Part shown: positions 5,715-13,280 of the stretch, in pieces
Numbering within the stretch: position 1 is the first letter of the stretch
How the letters are laid out: the number at the start of each line of letters is the position of its first letter
Assembly (NCBI GenBank): GCA_001509375.1
Contig: LGFT01000019.1
Span: 1 to 44,972 of the forward strand
DNA length: 44,972 bases
Source: Methanothrix harundinacea
GTDB lineage: Archaea; Halobacteriota; Methanosarcinia; Methanotrichales; Methanotrichaceae
Reading direction: 5' to 3'
Notes under the pieces: generated by a model
The model's database searches: none
Told to the model about the DNA's origin: nothing
The model's input: the letters and a program-made list of their open reading frames with translations, nothing else
Translations under genes and position numbers: made by a program

Positions 5715-7754
5715 TCAAGATCTCATCGATATTCTGCAGGCTGCAGCCTTGTACTCCGGTATCTTCGATACGGGGTCCAGCGCGTCGGAGGTCACGACGT
5801 TAGCCCCGTTGAAGTGGAAGGGCATGAAGACCACGCCAGGCTTCACCTTCTCTGTAACCTCCGCTCTCGCTTCAACCTCCCCCCTCCGGGTGGCGACGAT
5901 CACCGGATCGCCCTGAGATATGCCGAGGCCGGAGGCGTCCGCGCAGTTCATCTCGACGCGTAGGTCGCCCTCCCTCCGGAGGAGGGGAAAGCTCCTGGAG
6001 GTCATGGACGCGTTGTTGTAATGGAGGACGATCCTTCCCGTCATGAGGAGCAGCGGATAATCAGGGCTCGTCTCCTCGGCGGGAGGACTTCCCCTCACGG
6101 CCTCGATCTTTGCCCTGCCATCGGGGGTCGGGAAGGTCTCAGCGTGAAGGATCTCCGTTCCGGGATGATCGGGACTCGGGCAGGGCCATAGGAGCCCCCC
6201 AGTCTCTCTGATCCTCTCCTTTGTCATCCCTCTGTAGAAGGGGATGAGCCGGTTGATCTCCTCGAGTACCGTCGAAGCGTCCATCTGGCCGAAGCCGAGG
6301 CCCAGCCGGTCTGCCACCTCGCAGATCACAGAGAGCCCCTCTCTCGCCTTCCCCGGCGCCGAGATCGCCCGGTCGATCCACTGGACCCGCCGCTCCATCG
6401 AGGTGTAGCTCCCCTTCTTCTCTGCCCAGGCAGCTGCTGGGAGGACCACATCCGCCATCTTGGCCGTCTCGGTCATGAAGATCTCCTGGACCACCAGAAA
6501 CTCGAGACTCTCGAGAGCCTTCCGCGTCTTCCTTGTGTTCGGGTCGCATACGACCGGGTCCTCGCCAATGATGTACATCGCCTTTAGCGATCCCCCGACT
6601 GCGGCCTCCATCATCTCCATCGACGTGAGCCCCGGCCCGAGGGGCAGATTGGGGGCGTTCCAGGTGACCTTGAAGAGCTCAATGGACTCGGGGTCAGAAG
6701 ACCTCCGGTATCCGGGATAGAACTCGGCCATGGCACCCATGTCGCACGCTCCCTGGACGTTATTCTGTCCCCGCATGGGCATGATTCCGGTCCCGGCTCT
6801 CCCGACCTGGCCGCATAGGAGGGCGAGATCGGTGCAGGCCCTGACGTTCTCGGTGCCGCAGACGTGCTGAGTGATCCCCATCGAGTAGAGGAGGGCCGAG
6901 GCCGGCGACCTTGCATAGAGCCTGGTGGCTTTTCTGATATCGGAGACCGGGACTTCGCAGGCCTCTGCCGCCTCCTCGACGGAGAAGCCCTCGAGGCTTC
7001 TCGATAAATCGTCAAACCCCATCGTCCTTCTCTCGATGAAATCTTGAGCGACTAGACCCTCTTCTATGGCGGCCCTCATCATCCCCCTCAGAAGGGCCAT
7101 ATCCGTACCAGGCCTGATCGTGAGGTGGAGGTCGGCCATCCAGGAGGTGGATGTGATTCTGGGGTCTGCGACTACGACCTTCGCCCCCCTCTCCTTCGCC
7201 CTCAGAACCCATCTCGACGCCAAGGGCTGGGTCTCGGCGAAGTTCGTGCCGATGGCGAAGATGCACTTGGAGTTTGCAAGGTCGGCGATGTTGTTGGTCA
7301 TGGCACTCGTCCCCAGGGATCCGCCCAGGCCCACGACGCTGGGGGCGTGGCAGAGGCGGGCGCAGTTGTCTATGTTGGGGGAGCCCAGGAGCCGAGCCAT
7401 CTTCTGGAAGAGGTAGTTCTCCTCGTTGTTGCACCTCGACGAGGCGAGAAAGCCGAGAGAAGCGGGACCATGTTCCTTCAGGCTCTTTTTAAGGCCCTCC
7501 GCCACAAGGTTCAGGGCCTCATCCCAAGATATCCTCTCCCAGTCGTCTTTGGCCCGCTTCATGGGATAGCGGAGCCGATCTTTGCTTTTCAAGACGTCCA
7601 GGATTGCGTTCCCCTTGGGGCAGAGGGCTCCCTCGTTCGTTGGGTGGTTTGGCATGTACTTTATGCCAACGGCCCGATCATCTTCTACCTCGATGTAATA
7701 CCCGCATCCTACGGCGCAGTATGGGCAGATTGAAGCCACCATTCTTCCTGTCAT
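5715..7754 (-). CDS. fdhA: Formate dehydrogenase catalytic (alpha) subunit, Cys type
   Basis: A 679-residue molybdopterin (bis-MGD) oxidoreductase. The N-terminal [4Fe-4S] site is C10-x2-C13-x3-C17 ... C45. The block NCARLCHAPSV puts C135-H136 at the position of the Sec/Cys-His pair that ligates Mo/W and handles formate. Downstream blocks (GTNFAETQPLASRW, MRGQNNVQGACDMG, MTGRIVLHYNN, C-terminal MoCo-binding domain) are those of methanogen FdhA. It oxidises formate or reduces CO2, but usually works with FdhB, which holds FAD and reduces F420; no fdhB lies next to it. It lies 30 bases after fwdB and 25 before fdhD, so it is probably cotranscribed with formylmethanofuran dehydrogenase. Its electrons may go to ferredoxin-type partners such as FwdF. 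The start ATG at 7754 follows GAGAGGCGG; an in-frame ATG four codons later is possible. Confidence 0.92.
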   Translation of the reverse strand: MTGRMVASICPYCAVGCGYYIEVEDDRAVGIKYMPNHPTNEGALCPKGNAILDVLKSKDRLRYPMKRAKDDWERISWDEALNLVAEGLKKSLKEHGPASLGFLASSRCNNEENYLFQKMARLLGSPNIDNCARLCHAPSVVGLGGSLGTSAMTNNIADLANSKCIFAIGTNFAETQPLASRWVLRAKERGAKVVVADPRITSTSWMADLHLTIRPGTDMALLRGMMRAAIEEGLVAQDFIERRTMGFDDLSRSLEGFSVEEAAEACEVPVSDIRKATRLYARSPASALLYSMGITQHVCGTENVRACTDLALLCGQVGRAGTGIMPMRGQNNVQGACDMGAMAEFYPGYRRSSDPESIELFKVTWNAPNLPLGPGLTSMEMMEAAVGGSLKAMYIIGEDPVVCDPNTRKTRKALESLEFLVVQEIFMTETAKMADVVLPAAAWAEKKGSYTSMERRVQWIDRAISAPGKAREGLSVICEVADRLGLGFGQMDASTVLEEINRLIPFYRGMTKERIRETGGLLWPCPSPDHPGTEILHAETFPTPDGRAKIEAVRGSPPAEETSPDYPLLLMTGRIVLHYNNASMTSRSFPLLRREGDLRVEMNCADASGLGISQGDPVIVATRRGEVEARAEVTEKVKPGVVFMPFHFNGANVVTSDALDPVSKIPEYKAAACRISMRS

Positions 7755-7784
7755 CCGATAACCGCCTCTCTCACTGCAGCTATC

Positions 7785-9092
7785 TCATCTCAGCTCTCTC
7801 ACCCGCTCGAATATCTGTCGGAGGGTATCCTCATTGCTCTCAGTGAAGGAGAAGGGAGAGGATGTAAAAGGCCTGAAGTAGATGGGGACGTCGTCAAGCC
7901 TATAGAAGGTCCCGTCGCACTCCATGGCGTCGATGACCCCCGGAAGGACCACCTCCGATGCGAGGGTCATGGGACACGGGGCGATGTCGATGGTGACCGT
8001 CGGTATCTCGGCGAGATATTCAGCACAAGGCGCCGGAATGTGGGAGACGAGGTCTCCGGAGACGACGAGGGCAGCGTCTATGTCCCTCTCCCGCAGGAGG
8101 TCGACGGCCGTGTACTCCCCGGGGTTATACCGGGGGTAGCTCCGGGAGAAGTCGAGGCCGAAGGGGTAGCCGTAGAGGTAGGACGCCACCTGGTTGAATC
8201 CGGCGACGTTGCAGTGGCCTCGCAGAGCCCCGATAACGAACTTGGTGTGCCCGTTCAGCTCCTTGACCAGGTTGAAGGCGAGCTCTGCGTTCCTCTGCTT
8301 CCCATAAGACGAGGCGATCCCCAGGCCGACGTAGATCGTCCCGAAGTTGCAGCTCTTCATCATATCGAGCATCTCCTCCATCACGGGGATGGGAACTCCC
8401 GTCACCTCCTCGACGGAATGATGAGGCTTTCGTCCGTGAAGGAGGGTGAGAAGGGCTGATAGAAGCTCGTAGTCGGAGTTGGGCTTCAGCTGGACGTGAA
8501 GGTCAGAGTTTTTGGCCGTCGGCGACCTTCGGGGGTCGACGGTGATCACGGTACGATCGAACCTCCCCCGTCGGGTCCAGTGCCCCCTCGGGTATATCGC
8601 ATACCGGGACATGTGCCTTGGCATCGACTCCAGGGGGTTTGACCCCCAGTAGACGGCGAGGTCGCCCCTGATCTTGCTACTTCCTGCAGTCGCCCCGACC
8701 CTTCCCGCCTCCTGAATGCCCATGGCCGTGGGGCCGTGGCATACTGTAGAGTTGGAGTCGACGGCGGCCCCCAAATATTCGCCCAGGTGGAGGCCCACCT
8801 CCATCACCTCGCAGCTGGTCTCGCTTCCCATGAATAGAAGGGGACGCTTCGATTCGGCCAGGATCTCGGCCGCCCTATCGATCGCCTTCTTCCAGGGGAC
8901 GCCCCTCTGCTCGCCTTCCACAGTCATCAGCGGCTCACGAATTCTGTGGGCGCTCACCAGCTCCTGGAACTTGGCGTTTCCCATCTTGCAGGCGTTTTTA
9001 ACCGTCAGCCTTTCGCCATCCAGCTCGACCTGGATGTCGTCGCAGGAGGCGCCGCAGACGGGACAGATGATGTTTTTACTGACCACTTTCAC
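7785..9092 (-). CDS. fwdB: Formylmethanofuran dehydrogenase subunit B
   Basis: A 435-residue catalytic Mo/W bis-MGD subunit that reduces CO2 to formate inside the Fwd complex. The single [4Fe-4S] cluster is bound by C10, C13, C17 and C35. DSNSTVCHGP puts the metal-ligating Cys at residue 118, the position known from the Methanothermobacter enzyme, so this is the Cys rather than the selenocysteine form. WGSNPLESMPRHMSRY and ALRGHCNVAGFNQ are further FwdB blocks. The start is GTG, overlapping the fwdD stop (GTGA) with GAGGAGGGG just upstream, so translation is coupled. Whether it uses W or Mo cannot be read from the sequence. Confidence 0.96.
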   Translation of the reverse strand: MKVVSKNIICPVCGASCDDIQVELDGERLTVKNACKMGNAKFQELVSAHRIREPLMTVEGEQRGVPWKKAIDRAAEILAESKRPLLFMGSETSCEVMEVGLHLGEYLGAAVDSNSTVCHGPTAMGIQEAGRVGATAGSSKIRGDLAVYWGSNPLESMPRHMSRYAIYPRGHWTRRGRFDRTVITVDPRRSPTAKNSDLHVQLKPNSDYELLSALLTLLHGRKPHHSVEEVTGVPIPVMEEMLDMMKSCNFGTIYVGLGIASSYGKQRNAELAFNLVKELNGHTKFVIGALRGHCNVAGFNQVASYLYGYPFGLDFSRSYPRYNPGEYTAVDLLRERDIDAALVVSGDLVSHIPAPCAEYLAEIPTVTIDIAPCPMTLASEVVLPGVIDAMECDGTFYRLDDVPIYFRPFTSSPFSFTESNEDTLRQIFERVRELR

Positions 9093-9481
9093 CCCCTCCT
9101 CTGCATCATCTTCGTGATCTCTACAGCGCTCAACACCTCATCCTCGGAGGGCTCGATGATGACCGGGCTTCCCTTGTAAAGGGGCGAGCCCGTAGAGAAG
9201 GTCTCGGGGTCGACGACGACGTTCGCCCAGATCGCCCTCGGCATGAAGACCTGCCCCGGTGGGACTGAATCATCCTCCCGTGCGCGGACCGAAACCCGGC
9301 GCTTTCCGTCCTTCGTAGCCACCCACACCTTTTCGGGTCGTCCCAGGGCCTCGAAGTCCTCCGGGCTTATGGTGCAGACGGCGCACTCCATCTTGTAATC
9401 TTCAGTGAGCTTGTCTCCGCCCTTGGCGAGCCTCCCCTCGTTTATGGTGCTGCCGGTGTTCAACTGGACGACAAGGCTCAT
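9089..9481 (-). CDS. fwdD: Formylmethanofuran dehydrogenase subunit D
   Basis: A 130-residue protein equivalent to the C-terminal molybdopterin-dinucleotide-binding beta-barrel of larger oxidoreductases, which pairs with FwdB. Blocks seen: LNTGSTINEGRLAKGGDKLTEDY, CAVCTISPEDFEALG, and PPGQVFMPRAIWANVV. It overlaps fwdC upstream by ATGA and fwdB downstream by GTGA, so subunit stoichiometry is probably kept by coupled translation. Confidence 0.95.
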   Translation of the reverse strand: MSLVVQLNTGSTINEGRLAKGGDKLTEDYKMECAVCTISPEDFEALGRPEKVWVATKDGKRRVSVRAREDDSVPPGQVFMPRAIWANVVVDPETFSTGSPLYKGSPVIIEPSEDEVLSAVEITKMMQRRG

Positions 9482-10302
9482 ACCACCGCCTCCTTGACGA
9501 AGAGAACCCCCTTCGGGTTCTTGCTTATGGCGTAATCTCCGAGGAACTTGGCGAACTCGCCCTCGACCTTCCCCTCGCCGAGAGCGGGGTCGCGCTCGGT
9601 TCCAGCAGCGACAAAGCCGGGAGTGAACTGGTGGATTTCGCCCAAGACGGCGATCGATCCCCCGATCATCTCGGCTCCGACCCCCCGGACGGCATCTCCT
9701 TCAACCACGATCAGGCCGCCGCTCTGCCGAATCCCGCAGAAGTTCTCGACGGAGCCCTGGACCAGGATCTCGCCCCCGCTCATGCCTCCGCCAACCTGGC
9801 TTCTCGCGTTCCCACGGACCAGAATATTTCCGCCCGACATCCCGCGCCAGCTCCCCCGGTAGGCGGATCCAGCGTGGTCTCCGACGTCTCCAAATACCTC
9901 AAGGAGGCCTCCGCTCATGTTCATCCCCGCCCAGGGGCCTGCGTCCCTCCTCACCAGGATCTCGCCTCCGGCCATCTCAGAGCCGAGGTGCATCCCAGCC
10001 GAGCCCAGGATCTCGATCCTGCCGGAGGTCATCCTCTGGCCTATCCTCTTGATCCGGGACGCGTCGCCGTCGATCAGGATATCGACGGTTCCATCTCCAT
10101 CACCTGTCGTCTCCTCATCCCAGGCTTCGACCTCGAAGAACTCGCCGAGGGGAACCTGGCGTGGCCCCTGCCAGACCGATAGTTCGCAGAGCTCCGCCTC
10201 CGACTTTCCGGCGAATGAGTCGGGTGATATAATCTCCGCCTCAACCATGATATCGATCTCCCCCTTGGGGGTGAGCCTGATTTTTCTGATCAAGACTATC
10301 AC
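9478..10302 (-). CDS. fwdC: Formylmethanofuran dehydrogenase subunit C
   Basis: A 274-residue subunit related to the C-terminal domain of glutamate synthase. From about residue 90 on it is a right-handed beta-helix built of repeats like MSGGEILVRG / MSGGNILVRG / MIGGSIAVLG. It holds the A and B subunits together around the internal formate channel. The start is GTG overlapping the fwdA stop (GTGA), with GGGGAGGT in front. N-terminal LTPKGEIDIMVEAEIISPDSFAGK is typical. Confidence 0.95.
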   Translation of the reverse strand: MIVLIRKIRLTPKGEIDIMVEAEIISPDSFAGKSEAELCELSVWQGPRQVPLGEFFEVEAWDEETTGDGDGTVDILIDGDASRIKRIGQRMTSGRIEILGSAGMHLGSEMAGGEILVRRDAGPWAGMNMSGGLLEVFGDVGDHAGSAYRGSWRGMSGGNILVRGNARSQVGGGMSGGEILVQGSVENFCGIRQSGGLIVVEGDAVRGVGAEMIGGSIAVLGEIHQFTPGFVAAGTERDPALGEGKVEGEFAKFLGDYAISKNPKGVLFVKEAVV

Positions 10303-12077
10303 CTCCCCTCCTGGGCCTCGGCGGGCCCATTAACGACGATGGGCACTGGGTTTCTGAGATATTTGTCAGGTACGGGGTAGTTCGCAAACCCGATGGTGTA
10401 GTACTTGAACCACTCCTTTACGTCGACCATCATATCTCTCGCCAGCCCCTCGTCGACCTTCGGCTCGCAGTAGTACCTCCTGCCATCGGGGACGGCGACC
10501 ACCTCGCCCTGCCGGGCGACGATCATACCGTCCTTTATGGTGAAATCGGCCTTTCCGAAGGCCCTGACGATCTCGGCATAATCGTCGGGATTGAACCTCT
10601 CGGGATCGATGTTGTAGATGGCGACGTCGCCGTCGGCTCCTGCCCCGAGGTGGCCCTTCCGATGAGCCATCCCGATCGTCCTGGAGGTGTTCGCCCTGGT
10701 GAGAATCGCTATCTCAAAGAGGCTCATCTCCCTCTCGACCCCGCCGAGGGTGGAGCGATCGTACCCCCACTTGTGGCACTCGGCGGCGGTCGCGTCCCTC
10801 GCCCGCCTCGACATAAGCCAGGCTATAACCTGGGGGTACTGGGTAAAGACCCCGCCGTTGGGGTGGTCTGTGGTCATGATCGTCTTCCAGGGGTCGTCCA
10901 CCAGAAGGAGCATTTCCAGGCCGATCGCCCACTGGATTGCGCTGATGGGATTTCCCTTCAGGTATGTGAAGGGTATCACCCCTGAGCCGCACTCCAGCTC
11001 GACGTCGGTATTCGACCATTTCTGGCCTCCGATCCCGGCGAGGACGTAGAGGTCGTGGATCGAAGGGCCGTCTCCGGTCATGCAGGTGGCAGGGCCGAAG
11101 GGTACGGCACCGTTGTCGATCACCACGTGGTCTGCCCGATTGACATACTTGGCGAGGACCTCGGCCCCCGACTCGAAATCCCTCCAGCTCGTCCCGCCGA
11201 AGGCGTTGAACTGGGCGTGGGCGAGGTAAACGCTCTGGGCTCGATGGGGGTCCATCCTCGTTTCGGCCCACTCGACCCCCATCTTCTGATAGGGGCTGAC
11301 CCCCGCCGTCACGGCCAAAGACTCTTTTGTGATCTCCGCGTTTCCAGGGTGGCCGAGGTTGTTTGCGTGCAGGTGGAGCGAGATCGGCATTCCCAGCCTC
11401 TCATTCACCTCGGCGAGGCCGCGGATCACCTCTCTTGCCGTCACCTCGAAGTGGATGTTCGGCTCGTCCAGGGAGTGGACGTTCTTGCCCCAGCCCCAGT
11501 TCTCGACCCCGGCGGGGTTGACACACTTGATCCCGTAGGCCTTGTGGGTCTTCATCATCCAGGCGACGTAGGCCGCGGCCTTATCGATCTCGCCCTCATG
11601 GAGATAGCGCATCAAAAACCAGTTGTTTCCGAGGACGAGATAGGCCCCCATGTCGAGCATAGGGGTTGACCTCATCTCCTCGTGGGTATGCCGGGCCTCC
11701 AGAGGGGGCATCGCCGCCTCGAAAACGGTGGTGTAGCCCATAGTCGAGTAGTCGTACCCCTGCTTGTAGACGCTGGGAACGGTATAGCCGGAGCCGGAGT
11801 GGGAAATCCCGGTCCTCTGCCGCACGGAGCCGATATGGTCCTCGGGGCGCATCAGCCGGCCGGCGTTCACCTTCGCTCCGGCGACGTGGGCGTGGGAGTC
11901 GACGCCCCCCGGCATCACCGTCTTTCCCCTGGCATCGATCACCTCTGCCCTCGCGAGATCGGCGCTAGAGAGGTCCTTTGCGACCTTTCCGTCCTTTATG
12001 AAGACGTCTATCACCTCGCCGTCGATCCCGTTCAGGGGGTCGAAGACGGACCCGTTCTTTATGACCATCGTCGGCAT
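10299..12077 (-). CDS. fwdA: Formylmethanofuran dehydrogenase subunit A
   Basis: A 592-residue amidohydrolase-fold subunit. It condenses formate, delivered by an internal tunnel from FwdB, with methanofuran to give formylmethanofuran, using a binuclear zinc site. VMPGGVDSHAHVAGAKV supplies the first two ligands, H62 and H64; K184 (AYGIKCVNPAG) is the likely carboxylated lysine; HLHANNLGHPGNAE and MTTDHPNGGVFTQYPQ carry later metal or active-site residues. Length is normal for the family. The ATG overlaps the fwdF stop by one base (TGATG), indicating translational coupling. Confidence 0.96.
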   Translation of the reverse strand: MPTMVIKNGSVFDPLNGIDGEVIDVFIKDGKVAKDLSSADLARAEVIDARGKTVMPGGVDSHAHVAGAKVNAGRLMRPEDHIGSVRQRTGISHSGSGYTVPSVYKQGYDYSTMGYTTVFEAAMPPLEARHTHEEMRSTPMLDMGAYLVLGNNWFLMRYLHEGEIDKAAAYVAWMMKTHKAYGIKCVNPAGVENWGWGKNVHSLDEPNIHFEVTAREVIRGLAEVNERLGMPISLHLHANNLGHPGNAEITKESLAVTAGVSPYQKMGVEWAETRMDPHRAQSVYLAHAQFNAFGGTSWRDFESGAEVLAKYVNRADHVVIDNGAVPFGPATCMTGDGPSIHDLYVLAGIGGQKWSNTDVELECGSGVIPFTYLKGNPISAIQWAIGLEMLLLVDDPWKTIMTTDHPNGGVFTQYPQVIAWLMSRRARDATAAECHKWGYDRSTLGGVEREMSLFEIAILTRANTSRTIGMAHRKGHLGAGADGDVAIYNIDPERFNPDDYAEIVRAFGKADFTIKDGMIVARQGEVVAVPDGRRYYCEPKVDEGLARDMMVDVKEWFKYYTIGFANYPVPDKYLRNPVPIVVNGPAEAQEGR

Positions 12078-12982
12078 CAGACCACCTCCCTTCTCTCAAG
12101 CCATATCGCCTCTGCGGGACAGATCAGGCTGCAGGTGGCACAGGATCCGCACAGCTCCTGGTCCACCACCACGATCGCTCCATTCTCCACCTCCAGGAGG
12201 GGCTTATTGTCCAGCTCGTTGAGGTGGCCTGCCGCGAGATACGGGTCGGAGAGGGCGTTGACGGGACAGACGATGACGCAGTTTCCGCAGCCTAGGCAGG
12301 CTTTCCTATCGGTCTTCAAGACCGAGGTGAGGCTATGGGTCACCTTCTCCACGATCTCGCCGGGACCCCAGTCTCGGTTGAAAAGGGCGTTGCAGGGGCA
12401 GGTGTCTACGCACGTCCTGCAGGCTTGGCAAACGTTCTCGTCCCGAAAGAAGGTGCCTGAAAAGGGTTTGGACACGGTGATGGCATTCGCGGGGCAGACG
12501 GCCTCGCACCAGCCGCAGTGGACGCAAAGTTCCTGGTCGATGACCGTCTTCCCCTCGACCCTGAGAGAACCGTCCTGGGCGAGCTCTCGGTCGGTGACGG
12601 TTATGCAGCCCTGGGGGCAGACGTCGGCGCAGAGGCCGCAGTGGACGCATTTATCGTCGACGACGGTGGGCGAAATCGCTCTGTGAAGATAAGATTCGCC
12701 GTCCTCTTCCGAACCCTCCTTTGCCCCCTCTTTTTCCTCCACCTTTCGAATGGCCAGGGCTCCCGTGGGGCAGGCCTTGGCACACATCCCGCAGAAGACG
12801 CAGGCTTGGCACCGCTTCTCGATGAAATCCTTGTCTATCAGCCCTCTTGCCACGGCACCCACCGAGCCTATAACAAGCTCTCCTTTGGGGCAGGCTGCAA
12901 CGCAGGTCGCACACCCTATACATTTATCGGGAAAATACAAGTGCGACTTATCCTCCCTAAGCTCCAGCAATACCTCTCTCAT
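12077..12982 (-). CDS. fwdF: Formylmethanofuran dehydrogenase subunit F, polyferredoxin
   Basis: A 301-residue polyferredoxin that carries electrons into the Fwd complex. I count seven CxxCxxCxxxCP motifs: CIGCATCVAACP, CVFCGMCAKACP, CVHCGLCADVCP, CVHCGWCEAVCP, CQACRTCVDTCP, CLGCGNCVIVCP and CGSCATCSLICP. This predicts seven [4Fe-4S] clusters; the Methanothermobacter subunit has eight. An acidic linker (KVEEKEGAKEGSEEDGE, about 81-97) sits between motifs two and three. It is the first gene of the operon. I chose ATG at 12982, five bases after GGGG; a TTG directly in front of it (12985) is a weaker start. Confidence 0.93.
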   Translation of the reverse strand: MREVLLELREDKSHLYFPDKCIGCATCVAACPKGELVIGSVGAVARGLIDKDFIEKRCQACVFCGMCAKACPTGALAIRKVEEKEGAKEGSEEDGESYLHRAISPTVVDDKCVHCGLCADVCPQGCITVTDRELAQDGSLRVEGKTVIDQELCVHCGWCEAVCPANAITVSKPFSGTFFRDENVCQACRTCVDTCPCNALFNRDWGPGEIVEKVTHSLTSVLKTDRKACLGCGNCVIVCPVNALSDPYLAAGHLNELDNKPLLEVENGAIVVVDQELCGSCATCSLICPAEAIWLERREVV

Positions 12983-13028
12983 CAAATCCCCGTCAAATCA
13001 ATAGTTCAGCTCGGTCTCTCAGCTCGAT

Positions 13029-13093
13029 CCTTAAGCGCTAACTTCCGGGCAGAGCCTCTCATCTCCTGAGAGGCGAGCCTCCGGACGAGAGGC
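13029..13093 (-). promoter_or_regulatory. Promoter region of the fwd-fdh operon with two inverted repeats
   Basis: Read on the minus strand, CGCTTAAGG (13029-13037) is the best box A candidate, 47 or more bases before the fwdF ATG. Just upstream lie two inverted repeats with related arms: GCCTCTC (13054-13060) / GAGAGGC (13068-13074), and GCCTC (13077-13081) / GAGGC (13089-13093). Their spacing and position fit an operator for an activator or repressor shared by the fwd operon and the divergent aldehyde dehydrogenase gene. The function is inferred. Confidence 0.35.
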
Positions 13094-13216
13094 GGTTTCG
13101 AAAGTCCACCTGCAAAGGACTCTCCAAGCCCTTTATTTGGAGGCAGAAGGTTTAATAAGGTTTTCACAAGCGCCAACTTAAATTTGGTGATCCTGCCAAT
13201 TGAATTTTCGGGAACT

Positions 13217-13250
13217 TCCGAATAGATTGATACGTCCGAATAGATTGATA
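13217..13250 (+). repeat. 16-bp direct repeat upstream of the aldehyde dehydrogenase
   Basis: The 16-mer tccgaatagattgata occurs at 13217-13232 and again, perfectly, at 13235-13250, a period of 18 bases. It ends 30 bases before the ATG. It could be a tandem regulator site or a recent duplication. Confidence 0.85.
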
Positions 13251-13280
13251 TTAAAATTAAGGTCGTCGAGGAGGGATCTG

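Noticed and set aside
11682-12686. 334-codon plus-strand frame over fwdA and fwdF
   Set aside because: Antisense to two well-recognised subunits.
13200-13280. 27-codon extension of the aldehyde dehydrogenase
   Set aside because: It covers a tandem DNA repeat and promoter-like sequence; the ATG at 13281 has a strong ribosome site.
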